Of a DNA stretch of 64,000 nt, positions 35,622-43,942 are shown piece by piece. The DNA is taken from NCBI GenBank assembly GCA_034189035.1, contig JAXHVA010000009.1, forward strand, positions 12,501 to 76,500. Reading direction: 5' to 3'. This stretch comes from JAUXFK01 sp034189035 (GTDB lineage Bacteria; Desulfobacterota; UBA8473). The position numbers were made by a program, and so were the translations under genes. Every line of letters starts with the position of its first letter. The first letter of the stretch is position 1. The notes beneath the pieces are model-generated. The model was not told where the DNA came from and did no database searches. It saw only the letters and a program-made list of their open reading frames with translations.

Positions 35622-36689
35622 CTAAAACACTGCCAGTTTCTCGTATTTTGTATTTCTCTTGACAGCCTTTTTACCACACGCCTTAATGAGTTTGATCATC
35701 TCATCTTCTGACATCTTATAAGATACCCCGGCTGCCTTGACTACGTTCTCCTCAATCATTATACTTCCAAGATCATTTGCTCCGAAACAGAGGGTAATCT
35801 GTCCGATCTCCTTTCCTTGCGTGACCCATGACCCTTGGATATTCTCAAAATTATCCAGAAAGATTCTGGAGATAGCGAGAGTTTTGAGGTAGTCAACAGA
35901 TGAAGTGACCCTGCCACCGAGTTCAGTATTATTCGGTTGAAACGTCCATGGGATAAAGGCCCGAAATCCCCCTGTTCGATCCTGTACGTCCCTCAATTTT
36001 AACAGATGAGCAGCTCTGTCCTCAAAGGCCTCTATGCTTCCCAACATCATGGTAGCTGTGGTTTTCATCCCCATACGATGTGCCTCTTTCATCACATCAA
36101 GCCAGTTATCGGAGCGGATCTTATTCGGGCTGATCTTTGCCCTAACATGATCTACAAGGATTTCAGCACCTCCTCCTGGAAGGGAGTCAAGGCCTGCATC
36201 ATGAAGCCTTTTAAGGGTTTTCCTGATCGAAAGTGAGGAGACTCTTGCGATGTGAAGGATTTCAGGTGGCGAAAAGGAATGGATATGTACATTATATCTA
36301 TTTTTTATACAAGACAATAGATCAGTAAAGTAGGTGATGTTAAGGTCAGGGTGGAGGCCACCCTGGAGCATTATCTGGGTACCATTTAAGGCAATGGTCT
36401 CTTCTATCTTTTTGAAGATCTCTTCTTTATTCAAAACATACGCCTCCGGGTCTTCCTCTTCTCTATAAAAAGCACAGAATTTGCATCTGCTTGAACATAT
36501 ATTCGTATAGTTTATGTTTCGATCGATAATGTAAGATGCCTCATCTTCGTTATGAAATCTTCTTAAGACCTGGTTCGCAATCTGACCGAGAAGGAGGAGT
36601 TCTCCTTTTTGAAACAGTATAAGGACCTCTTTTTCAGAGATTCTCTGCCCTTTTACAAATCGTCCTAAAATATCTTCGGCTTCTGCCAT
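35622..36689 (-). CDS. mqnC: Cyclic dehypoxanthine futalosine synthase MqnC
   Basis: The 355-residue radical SAM enzyme closes the carbocycle of dehypoxanthine futalosine. The 4Fe-4S motif is CSSRCKFC (Cys65, 69, 72) after NYTNI. LQGGLHPDL, SLPGGGAEIL, FIPWTFQPNNTEL and FGANDLGSIMIEENVV are MqnC signatures, and the last of these separates it from MqnE. The ATG overlaps the mqnA stop region (TAAATG) with upstream GAGG. It is flanked by mqnA and the nucleoside phosphorylase. Confidence 0.93.
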   Translation of the reverse strand: MAEAEDILGRFVKGQRISEKEVLILFQKGELLLLGQIANQVLRRFHNEDEASYIIDRNINYTNICSSRCKFCAFYREEEDPEAYVLNKEEIFKKIEETIALNGTQIMLQGGLHPDLNITYFTDLLSCIKNRYNVHIHSFSPPEILHIARVSSLSIRKTLKRLHDAGLDSLPGGGAEILVDHVRAKISPNKIRSDNWLDVMKEAHRMGMKTTATMMLGSIEAFEDRAAHLLKLRDVQDRTGGFRAFIPWTFQPNNTELGGRVTSSVDYLKTLAISRIFLDNFENIQGSWVTQGKEIGQITLCFGANDLGSIMIEENVVKAAGVSYKMSEDEMIKLIKACGKKAVKRNTKYEKLAVF

Positions 36690-37514
36690 TTAAACCTCAA
36701 CAAATTCCAACTCTGGAACCATCGTAAGAAAGCCATGGGCCGTTGCTTTTTTATAAAAACAAAGCAGCCCCTCCTGGTAATCCCTATCAAAGCAAAACCT
36801 CAAACTCATAAAGTAATCTCTTAAGAAATCTTTTGGAAAGATCTCCCACCTCGATGCCTTTTGAGCTATTTGGTCAATATCCTTAAGGCTCGATTCCATT
36901 GATATATGAAGAGAGTCATAGACCTCTTTAACAACATGAGGGTTCTCTTTTGCAAATTCCTTTCTTACTACCCAAACAGCATAGACCATCTTCTTTCCTG
37001 TTAACCTCTTCCATTCACTCCCCAAATCGAGCATGACAAGATCCTGTTGGTTAAAAAGGGCCCTCAGCGCATCGTCACCGATGAGCAAGGCTGCCTCTGC
37101 TTCACTCAGCATAATCGGCAAGTTAGGGGGGCAGGTGAAGTAATCCGGCTCTACGCAATAGGCTTCCTTCAGCACTATCTGAACCAGAGCCTGGGAAGTT
37201 GCAGATGTATTCGTAAGTGCAACCTTCTTCCTTTCTAGTCTTTCTGGGGGCACCTTACTGATCAGAAGGATGCTCTTTACTTCTTCATCGGAGCTTACTG
37301 TAAGGGTCGGCAGGAGGTAAAACCTATCGTGATTTCTTGCATATTCTATGGAAGAGATCGGACCTATATCGAGTTTTCCTTTGACAAGAAGGCTGTTTAG
37401 TTCTGAGGGAGTGCCTTTAACAAGATCCATATCCAATATGGCATTGTTGTTTACAATAGCATAATACAGAGGAAGACAGTTTAAGAACTGAATATGTCCA
37501 ATCCTAGGACGCAT
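36690..37514 (-). CDS. mqnA: Chorismate dehydratase MqnA
   Basis: The 274-residue periplasmic-binding-protein-fold enzyme dehydrates chorismate to 3-enolpyruvylbenzoate, the first step of the futalosine menaquinone pathway. It starts RIGHIQFLNCLPLYYAI with the binding loop GTPSELNSLLVKGKLDIGPISSIEYA. Later it shows LTNTSATSQALV and LIGDDALRAL, all typical of MqnA. It lies between mqnE (12 bases upstream) and mqnC (stop and start codons adjacent), so the three are one transcript. Confidence 0.93.
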   Translation of the reverse strand: MRPRIGHIQFLNCLPLYYAIVNNNAILDMDLVKGTPSELNSLLVKGKLDIGPISSIEYARNHDRFYLLPTLTVSSDEEVKSILLISKVPPERLERKKVALTNTSATSQALVQIVLKEAYCVEPDYFTCPPNLPIMLSEAEAALLIGDDALRALFNQQDLVMLDLGSEWKRLTGKKMVYAVWVVRKEFAKENPHVVKEVYDSLHISMESSLKDIDQIAQKASRWEIFPKDFLRDYFMSLRFCFDRDYQEGLLCFYKKATAHGFLTMVPELEFVEV

Positions 37515-37526
37515 AAAAACCCAGAA

Positions 37527-38624
37527 TTACTGGTAAATATTAATTTTATTATATAATGTATCTCTTTCTACAGGAACTCGACCCATCTCTTTAATCAACC
37601 GGATGAGTTCGTTTTTTTCGATAGATTTTTCTGTTTTTGCCCCAGCGGCATGGGTGATCTTTTCCTCTACAATTGTTCCATCGAGATCATCAACCCCAAA
37701 ATCTATAGATAACTGCGAAACATTCAAGCCGGTCATTATCCAAAAGGCCTTGATGTGGTTAAAATTATCGAGCATCAACCTTGCGATGGCAAGCATCTTC
37801 AAGTCTTCAAAGGCAGATGGCTTTTGAATATCTGAAAGTGCAGTATGAAGAGGGTGGAATGAAAGCGGTATGAAGGATTGAAAGCCATGGGTTTCATCCT
37901 GAAGCTCTCGAAGTGTAAGGAGATGATCGATCCGATCTTCCAATGTCTCAATATGACCATAAAGCATGGTCGCATTTGATTTAAATCCCAAATGATGAGC
38001 AGTCCTCATAACCTGGAGCCATTCAATACCTGAGGCCTTTCTGGGGCAAATCCTGGATCGGATTTCAGGGTTAAATATCTCTGCCCCTCCGCCCGGCAAT
38101 GACCCAAGTCCTGCGTTCTTCAAAGCCTTCAGGACTTCTTCGATAGAAAGCCCAGAGATTTCAGAAAAATAATGTATTTCCACAGCAGTAAATGCTTGAA
38201 TATGGACATTCGGCAGCGCCTCTTTGAGTCGCTTAATCACCTCTATATAATAATCGAAGGGAAGATCCGGATGAAGCCCGGAAACTACATGAAGCTCCGT
38301 GATTCCAAGAGGAACAGCATCGAGTGCATCCTGAACGACCTGATCGATGCTCATGGTGTAGGCATCGGTATCCTCTCTGTCTCTGGAAAAGGCACAGAAT
38401 TTGCATCTCGATATACAGATATTGGTGAGATTGATGTGTCTGTTTACATTGAAGAATACGAGGTTTTTGTTCTTCCTCTCATTCACATACCTTGCCAAAT
38501 ATCCCAAAAAAAGGATATTGTTGCTGTTCATAAGAACCATACCGTCTTCTTTTGAAAGGCGTCTTTCATCGAAGACCTTGTCTGCGATTTCAGCTAGACC
38601 TCTATCTTGAAACAGGGTGGTCAT
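37527..38624 (-). CDS. mqnE: Aminofutalosine synthase MqnE
   Basis: This radical SAM enzyme joins SAM-derived adenosine to 3-enolpyruvylbenzoate, giving aminodeoxyfutalosine. It has NRHINLTNICISRCKFCAF with the cluster Cys at 70, 74 and 77, VSGLHPDLPFDYY, SLPGGGAEIF and MLYGHIETLEDRIDHL. The C-terminal IDFGVDDLDGTIVEEKI is the MqnE version of the family tail. A TTG at 38660 would add 12 residues; I use the ATG at 38624, but the ribosome-binding site is weak for both. It is the first menaquinone gene, 65-100 bases after the deacetylase gene. Confidence 0.93.
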   Translation of the reverse strand: MTTLFQDRGLAEIADKVFDERRLSKEDGMVLMNSNNILFLGYLARYVNERKNKNLVFFNVNRHINLTNICISRCKFCAFSRDREDTDAYTMSIDQVVQDALDAVPLGITELHVVSGLHPDLPFDYYIEVIKRLKEALPNVHIQAFTAVEIHYFSEISGLSIEEVLKALKNAGLGSLPGGGAEIFNPEIRSRICPRKASGIEWLQVMRTAHHLGFKSNATMLYGHIETLEDRIDHLLTLRELQDETHGFQSFIPLSFHPLHTALSDIQKPSAFEDLKMLAIARLMLDNFNHIKAFWIMTGLNVSQLSIDFGVDDLDGTIVEEKITHAAGAKTEKSIEKNELIRLIKEMGRVPVERDTLYNKINIYQ

Positions 38625-38724
38625 CTTTTTTCTATTTAAAGGATATGGTTCTTCTTTCAATCGAGTCTATCTTCTTGTTTGTATCCACCCAGGTTTATGG
38701 ATGAAAGTCTTATGATTTTAACCT

Positions 38725-39402
38725 TTACAGTACGATCCTTTTAAATATCTCTCCATATTCTATATTGCCCTTCTTACCGAAATCTCGGGCCATTGCTGTT
38801 ATCATCTCTCTCCAATTCTCATGAATCTCAATCTGGCTTTGATGCTTTTCTAATGCTTGCAGTTTCAAGTCCAGGGTATCTGTAATATCTATAAACAGAT
38901 CCGGTTTTTCTGGGAAGGTAAAGTAAATCTCGCGAGGAGAATGGGCATCAAACCCTGCATTCGTCTGGGCAGGGAGAAAGAGGTGGTCTCTAGATGCAAC
39001 GACTGCATCGGAAGTCGTATACCCCACTGCCCTGTGATCCGGATGCAACAAATATGGTCTCCAGGGATCATGAGTAACTATGATATGGGGTTTGTATTGA
39101 CGAATAAGCAGTGCAAGTTCACTTCGAAAGGCAAGAGTGACCTCGAGTTCTCCATCTCTATGTCGAAGAAATGTTACGCTCTTGACTCCCAGTACCTGAG
39201 CTGCTTTACGCTGCTCATCCTCTCTTGTCTCAGCCAGAAGATGTGGGGATACATCCTTATCTTTGCTTCCCTTATCACCATTGGTACAGATTACATAGCG
39301 GACTTCCTTGCCTTCTTTTACCCATTTAGCAACTGTACCACCACATCCAAGCTCTGCATCGTCAGGATGTGCCATTATTGCCATTATACTGTTAAGTTCC
39401 AT
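38725..39402 (-). CDS. PIG-L/LmbE-family deacetylase (MshB/BshB-like)
   Basis: The 225-residue zinc deacetylase has the metal-binding AHPDDAELG (His12, Asp15), TREDEQRKAAQVLGV, and the third ligand in HPDHRAVGY. The family removes acetyl groups from N-acetylglucosamine conjugates, including the MshB step of mycothiol and the BshB step of bacillithiol. The upstream gene is a MshA/BshA-like GT4 enzyme only 23 bases away, which supports such a two-step use. The ribosome-binding site is AAAAAAGG. It is co-directional with mqnE downstream. Confidence 0.88.
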   Translation of the reverse strand: MELNSIMAIMAHPDDAELGCGGTVAKWVKEGKEVRYVICTNGDKGSKDKDVSPHLLAETREDEQRKAAQVLGVKSVTFLRHRDGELEVTLAFRSELALLIRQYKPHIIVTHDPWRPYLLHPDHRAVGYTTSDAVVASRDHLFLPAQTNAGFDAHSPREIYFTFPEKPDLFIDITDTLDLKLQALEKHQSQIEIHENWREMITAMARDFGKKGNIEYGEIFKRIVL

Positions 39403-39425
39403 AAATTCAACCTTTTTTGGGTTTT

Positions 39426-40667
39426 TTATAGGACCATTTGAGAGTAGAGATGGATTACCCTATCAGTAACCAATGACCACTCAAACCTAGAAGCCCATCT
39501 AACCGCTTCTTTGCCGAACTTATCCCTTATTTCCGGGTGTGCGAGAATCCACTTGATTCTTTCAGCTATTGTTTCCGGTTCTTCAGCAGGGACTAAAAAG
39601 CCAGTAGTTTTATCTCCTATAATTTGAGAAAGTCCCCCAACATTAGAGGCCACTATAGGAGTACCACATGCCATTGCCTCGAGTGCAACGATTCCAAATG
39701 ATTCATACCTGGAAGGCAATACACATACCTCGGCACTGGAATAGTAATAGGGTAAGATTTCCTGTTTCTTGGTTCCGAGAAACTCAACCTGGTCCTCAAG
39801 GCTCAACTTTGATTTCAATTTCATTAGGTTTTTCAATTCGTGATTCTCTGTAATGGATTGATTCGTCTCTTCACCTCCGATGATAAGCAATTTTATGTCA
39901 CCGCTAATGTCGTTACTTTTTTTCGAGAGAATATTCATTGCCTGAAGAAGGTTGTCGATCCCTTTGATTGGGTCGATTCTTCCTACAAAGAGTATAAATC
40001 TTTGCCCGTTTAAGTTAAGAAAATGCTTCGCCTCTTCTGGTTTCCTCGGTTTAAACAGATCGCTATCAACACCACATGGGATGACTTCAATCTTCTTTTG
40101 AGGGATTTTTAACCTTGTCATCAGCTGGGTCTTTTCATGATGGGTTGTTGCAATAATCCTATCAACAGAATCTAAAACCTCCTTTTCTTTTTCGAGGCGA
40201 AAATAGGGCTCTTTTTGCTCATCACTCTTTGCGACTTCATTTTTCAAGAATCCGAGGGTATGGGACATATGGACCGTTGGTATTCCCCACTCTTTACTCA
40301 GCTCATTGGCTATCCAGCCGGATAGCCAATAATGACTGTGAATTACATCGTAGGTTACTCCAAACTCTTTTACAAAAAGAAATATTCCATCTAAAAAATC
40401 TGGCAAATAGTCCCATAGCATATTCTTATCATTATGCCCTTCGACCCCTGCTTTGAGATGGATAACCCGCACCTCCTCATCCATATAGACGATATTAGGA
40501 AAAGAAGTGTTCTTAGAGAGGGTAAAGATATCGACTTTAATGCCTCTGCGTCCAAGCTTTCGACAGACCTCACGGATGTATACATTCATGCCCCCTGTAT
40601 CCTTTCCTCCCAAAATATCCAAAGGAGAGCTGTGAACCGAGATCATCATTACCCTATTTAATGGCAT
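39426..40667 (-). CDS. GT4 glycosyltransferase, MshA/sucrose-phosphate-synthase-like
   Basis: The enzyme has about 413 residues. The N-terminal domain shows ISVHSSPLDILGGKDTGGMNV, the loop that binds the sugar donor in MshA-like enzymes, and DVIHSHYWLSGWIANEL. The C-terminal domain has FVGRIDPIKGIDNLLQAM and the E-x7-E nucleotide-sugar motif PSRYESFGIVALEAMACG. Substrate is not known; MshA and BshA transfer GlcNAc to inositol phosphate or malate. I choose the ATG at 40667 preceded by AGAGGG; a GTG two codons earlier is possible. It belongs with the deacetylase and the GNAT-like gene. Confidence 0.88.
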   Translation of the reverse strand: MPLNRVMMISVHSSPLDILGGKDTGGMNVYIREVCRKLGRRGIKVDIFTLSKNTSFPNIVYMDEEVRVIHLKAGVEGHNDKNMLWDYLPDFLDGIFLFVKEFGVTYDVIHSHYWLSGWIANELSKEWGIPTVHMSHTLGFLKNEVAKSDEQKEPYFRLEKEKEVLDSVDRIIATTHHEKTQLMTRLKIPQKKIEVIPCGVDSDLFKPRKPEEAKHFLNLNGQRFILFVGRIDPIKGIDNLLQAMNILSKKSNDISGDIKLLIIGGEETNQSITENHELKNLMKLKSKLSLEDQVEFLGTKKQEILPYYYSSAEVCVLPSRYESFGIVALEAMACGTPIVASNVGGLSQIIGDKTTGFLVPAEEPETIAERIKWILAHPEIRDKFGKEAVRWASRFEWSLVTDRVIHLYSQMVL

Positions 40668-40696
40668 ACTCACCCTCTTTACAATTGATTTAATGG

Positions 40697-41713
40697 TTAT
40701 TGATTTTTATTTATGACCATCCGATATATATAAGAGTCCTTCGCTCCGAAACGATACTTATAAGACTCCTTTCCCCTTAAGAAATCAAACTCACACCTTT
40801 CTGATTCAATTGCCTCTCGGATCAAATACCCTACAAGGACTATCCCAGGACTCAGATATGAATACTGGGGATCGTAACCAGAATTATAGAGATAAATCTT
40901 GTTTTGATAATCAAAACACAGAGAAGATGCTGCATGCCCACCGTCTATCCCTAAAAAAGATAATTTAATCCAATCCTTTGGAAACATGATATGGGCAATA
41001 CCGTGAAAAAAAAACTCCATGTCCTTGTCCATAAAGGCTTTCTTTTTCATATTGCTTTTTCGGTGCAAGTCCATAAACAGTTCCATCCGGTCGTTTAACG
41101 CGATGGAATCTTCAATACGACTATCAACAAAAGATTCAGGCAACCTCTCGAACTTTCTGATCTTTCTCTTCAATTCATGACGGTCCTTTTTATCGAGTAA
41201 CATTAGATAGTCCTCCCATGATGAAGGCAGCTCGATTTTGGGGCATACATCCTCTAATGCAACATCAACAGAGTAACCCTTCTCAAGTGCAGTTCGTTTT
41301 AACGACTTCAATGTAATTGATGTCTCTTTTAAACAATGGAGATCAATAAAATCCCACTCTTCTTCTATGGATTTCCAGTTATCCATTATTTCTTTACAGA
41401 CCTCGTCTTCAATACCAGGTCTGACAATAATATCAAGATAATCGGTTATGTCTATCCCCCCTATGTATTTCATTGCTCTTTTGCCATCAGGGGATAATTC
41501 AATATAGCATGAAGCCAGACCCGAAAGGACACCATCTTCTTTGCGAACAGCTAGTACTCTCAGCTTTCTGTTTTTTCCGAAATGGTCCCACCATGTACTA
41601 TGCCATTGCCAGTTGAAAAAGACCTCGTTTGAAGAAGTCTCATCTATGAGTTCATTCCAATCGTTTCCCAATATTTTAAAGGTACTTCCCTCAGTGTATA
41701 GCTCTGATCTCAC
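40697..41713 (-). CDS. GNAT/FemAB-like acyltransferase (BioF2/CelD-type)
   Basis: The 338-residue protein has two GNAT-like halves typical of the CelD/BioF2-like (PF13480-type) group. The N-terminal half has FFNWQWHSTWWDHFG and LRVLAVRKEDG. The C-terminal half has DRHELKRKIRKFERL, WIKLSFLGIDGGHAASSLCF, IYLYNSGYDPQYSYLSPGIV and FDFLRGKESYKYRFGA. Members acylate or aminoacylate sugars and lipids, but few are characterised. It starts with GTG at 41713 after GAAGGGAAG. It is the first gene of the block of three before mqnE; the substrate is unknown. Confidence 0.8.
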   Translation of the reverse strand: MRSELYTEGSTFKILGNDWNELIDETSSNEVFFNWQWHSTWWDHFGKNRKLRVLAVRKEDGVLSGLASCYIELSPDGKRAMKYIGGIDITDYLDIIVRPGIEDEVCKEIMDNWKSIEEEWDFIDLHCLKETSITLKSLKRTALEKGYSVDVALEDVCPKIELPSSWEDYLMLLDKKDRHELKRKIRKFERLPESFVDSRIEDSIALNDRMELFMDLHRKSNMKKKAFMDKDMEFFFHGIAHIMFPKDWIKLSFLGIDGGHAASSLCFDYQNKIYLYNSGYDPQYSYLSPGIVLVGYLIREAIESERCEFDFLRGKESYKYRFGAKDSYIYRMVINKNQ

Positions 41714-41945
41714 ATCTTCCCTTCAAAGAAGTCAGCCAATTTTATCTATCATTATATGGTGCTTTACCCATGAACCAGATAAATAGAGAAATCCCTAACA
41801 CTCTCAAGAAATATCACAACCCCACTGAACAGGAATTTCTCAAAGAGAAAAAACCACTCTGAAAAGAATAGTCAGGTATATTAAGGGTTATAATGGGGGA
41901 CATCATTATACTGTCCCCATCTTTTATAAAAAAACCAAGGATGTT
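41714..41945. other. Intergenic region upstream of the GNAT-GT4-deacetylase block
   Basis: It contains the hairpin at 41896-41918 and otherwise AT-rich sequence where the promoter of the long minus-strand run must lie. I could not pick a convincing -35/-10 pair. Confidence 0.4.
41896..41918. terminator. Hairpin, probable terminator
   Basis: GGGGACA (41896-41902) pairs with TGTCCCC (41912-41918) around a 9-base loop. A T-rich tail follows on the plus strand (ATCTTTTAT) but hardly on the minus strand, although only the minus-strand radical SAM gene ends nearby. Its direction is therefore unclear. Confidence 0.5.
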
Positions 41946-42054
41946 TTAGGTTCTCTTTGGAGTAAATGAATATTTTGCTAAATATTGATCTGAATGGCCT
42001 TTGGAAATATCTTTTCTCATTTTGTCCGGGGATTCAATGTACTCAATCAAACCT
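41946..42054 (-). other. Coding-like +1-frame extension after the radical SAM stop codon
   Basis: Directly after the radical SAM stop (AAC TGA AGG), the +1 frame reads GLIEYIESPDKMRKDISK followed by GHSDQYLAKYSFTPKRT before a TAA at 41946-41948. The composition is hydrophilic and natural-looking. Either the radical SAM gene is one base out of frame here, or a small separate frame with a poor TTG start exists. Confidence 0.4.
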
Positions 42055-43182
42055 TCAGTTTAAGGTAGGCTCATACCAGCATCTAGGGTCTTCTGCCATC
42101 ATATCTCCAGAATAATAATACGCCACTCCCCTGTTGCCACCACAGATAAACTTATACTCACAGATGCCACATCTTCCCTTTAGGTTTTCCCTTTCTTTAA
42201 GTTTCTTGATTATATCAGAATTCTTCCAGATACCCCTAAAAGGTTCCTCCCTCAAGTCACCTATATCTATCCTTAATGTGGGAAAAGGTACAACCTTCCC
42301 ATTTGGCTTTATACCATAGCAGAGGATTCCACTTGTATCACCGATTATCATAGCATCTGTATACGGGTCAAAACAGTTTTCTATATACTCTTCTTCATAC
42401 GTTATAAACCAGAATGGGTCATCCGGCAATGATGCAACAGGGGGCAAAGCCTTCCATCTCCTTGCCGACAGGTATTCACACATAGACCTTCTCTGTTTCT
42501 TTGTCAGTGTCTGGGCTGATATATTTTCTCCCCTTCCGAATGGGAGGAAGTCATTTACTTCAAAACAGTGTATGTTAAAATCATTGACGAGTTCCAATAT
42601 CCCTGGTAATTCATGGATGTTTTTCTGAGAGACCGTATGCATAATACAGACCTGAAGCCCTGCGTCCAAAGAATTCTCTATGCCCTTTAATGTTTTTTCG
42701 TATGTCCCCTTACCTCGAATTGAATCATGCGTTTCTTTCGTTGCGCCATCCAAACTTATTCCAACCAACCATATACCAGCATCTTTCATATCCTTTGCAT
42801 AGCGTTTATCTATCAAAACACCATTGGTACATACCCCTACTTCAAACCTTTCAGAAGCAAACCCGGCAATCTCAACGAAATCCTTCCTCATTAAAGGCTC
42901 TCCGCCTAAAAGCATTAAAAACCGGGTATCCGATTCTGAGATGTTTTCTAGTATTGTCAACGCACCTTTTGTATCCAATTCATCACTCTTCGATTTACCA
43001 GCAGCCAATCCACAGTGAGAACACTGTAGATTGCAAGAGTGAGTCAACTCCCAGAATGCGAAATGGGGCTCTGTAAACCTCAGAATCTCTTTATGGTATT
43101 TGCTATGAGTAAAATCCAAGATGTCCTCTGGGGAGAATTCCAATTTCTTTCTTGGGACTGTTTGTTGGCATGACTGACACAT
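42055..43182 (-). CDS. Radical SAM/SPASM-domain protein, AhbD/NirJ-like
   Basis: The 375-residue protein has the radical SAM cluster motif CNLQCSHC (Cys50, 54, 57), the SAM-binding GGEPLMRKDF and SLDGATKETHDSIRGKG. The C-terminal SPASM-type cysteines are CGICEYKFICGGN...EDPRCWY (from about 337). The layout matches haem-pathway radical SAM proteins (AhbC/AhbD, NirJ), though the usual CGGCR reads CGGNR. Other SPASM enzymes such as peptide-modifying ones are possible. An N-terminal CQSCQQ adds two more Cys pairs. AGGAGG precedes the ATG. A frame extension follows its stop codon. Confidence 0.82.
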   Translation of the reverse strand: MCQSCQQTVPRKKLEFSPEDILDFTHSKYHKEILRFTEPHFAFWELTHSCNLQCSHCGLAAGKSKSDELDTKGALTILENISESDTRFLMLLGGEPLMRKDFVEIAGFASERFEVGVCTNGVLIDKRYAKDMKDAGIWLVGISLDGATKETHDSIRGKGTYEKTLKGIENSLDAGLQVCIMHTVSQKNIHELPGILELVNDFNIHCFEVNDFLPFGRGENISAQTLTKKQRRSMCEYLSARRWKALPPVASLPDDPFWFITYEEEYIENCFDPYTDAMIIGDTSGILCYGIKPNGKVVPFPTLRIDIGDLREEPFRGIWKNSDIIKKLKERENLKGRCGICEYKFICGGNRGVAYYYSGDMMAEDPRCWYEPTLN

Positions 43183-43427
43183 GTTCTATCCTCCTGTTAA
43201 TAAGGAAAAATATATAGTATCGGACTATTGCTCAAATAAATTTTACTTTGAGCGGTAATAAAAAAGGTTTTTTAGACCCATTGGGCGAGCTTAAAAATGC
43301 CTGGAACTCATTCTGATATGGGCAAAAAATGCTATTTAAAAAACTTGGAATACTTCTTCAATGCCATCTGTTTTTATATAACACCTTTTCCCTGAAATTT
43401 CAAACAATTTAAAAGGACAAAAAAAAA

Positions 43428-43463
43428 GCACTCTGGAAATGTTTCCAGAGTGCTTTTTTTTTT
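43428..43463 (-). terminator. Strong bidirectional terminator after the cold-shock gene
   Basis: GCACTCTGGAAA (43428-43439) pairs with TTTCCAGAGTGC (43442-43453) with a two-base loop, flanked by A and T runs on both sides. It ends the cold-shock gene on the minus strand. Confidence 0.93.
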
Positions 43464-43475
43464 CTTCTGCTTAAA

Positions 43476-43676
43476 CTATCCGAGCCGTTTAACTTTCACT
43501 GCCTGACTCCCCTTTGAAGTCTCTTCCACTTCAAAGCTCACCCGCTCAGATTCCTGCAAAGAACGAAATCCATCTTCTTCGATGTTGGAAAAATGAACGA
43601 AAATATCACCGTGTGTCTCTGTTTCAATGAAGCCAAAGCCTTTCTTATCGTTAAACCATTTTACTCGACCTTCCAT
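43476..43676 (-). CDS. Cold-shock protein, CspA family
   Basis: The 66-residue single cold-shock domain has RNP1 KGFGFIE (12-18) and RNP2 DIFVHF (24-29), with the start MEGRVKWFN. These proteins bind single-stranded RNA and DNA and melt structure. AAAGGAGGG precedes the ATG. A promoter at 43847-43875 leaves a transcribed leader of about 160 bases, as in many cold-inducible csp genes. The terminator follows within 15 bases of the stop. Confidence 0.96.
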   Translation of the reverse strand: MEGRVKWFNDKKGFGFIETETHGDIFVHFSNIEEDGFRSLQESERVSFEVEETSKGSQAVKVKRLG

Positions 43677-43846
43677 GATAAGCGATTACCCTCCTTTCAT
43701 TTAATTTTGTACTGCCAGTCAGGTGTCACACTGAAGCTAGCTATGAAACCGAATCGCTTATAAGAAAGACCGATTTCAAATACATTATTCCCTAACTTGC
43801 GTACTTAAATTATTTTTGTTCTTAAGTAACGAAAAAATCTACAAAC

Positions 43847-43875
43847 ATGTTAAATAACTTTTATTTTCTTGTCAA
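43847..43875 (-). promoter_or_regulatory. Sigma-70 promoter of the cold-shock gene
   Basis: On the minus strand TTGACA (43870-43875) and TAACAT (43847-43852) are separated by 17 bases. The leader to the csp ATG is about 160 bases. Confidence 0.7.
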
Positions 43876-43942
43876 GAAATTTCTATGATTTCATTGAGAA
43901 AGAAACCTTTTATTTAAAGCGATCTCAATAGCCACTTTCTGT

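Noticed and set aside
41946..42050. A RiPP precursor peptide next to the radical SAM/SPASM gene
   Set aside because: The frame follows the stop directly with no proper start or ribosome-binding site and has no Cys or leader-core pattern; a frame extension is simpler.
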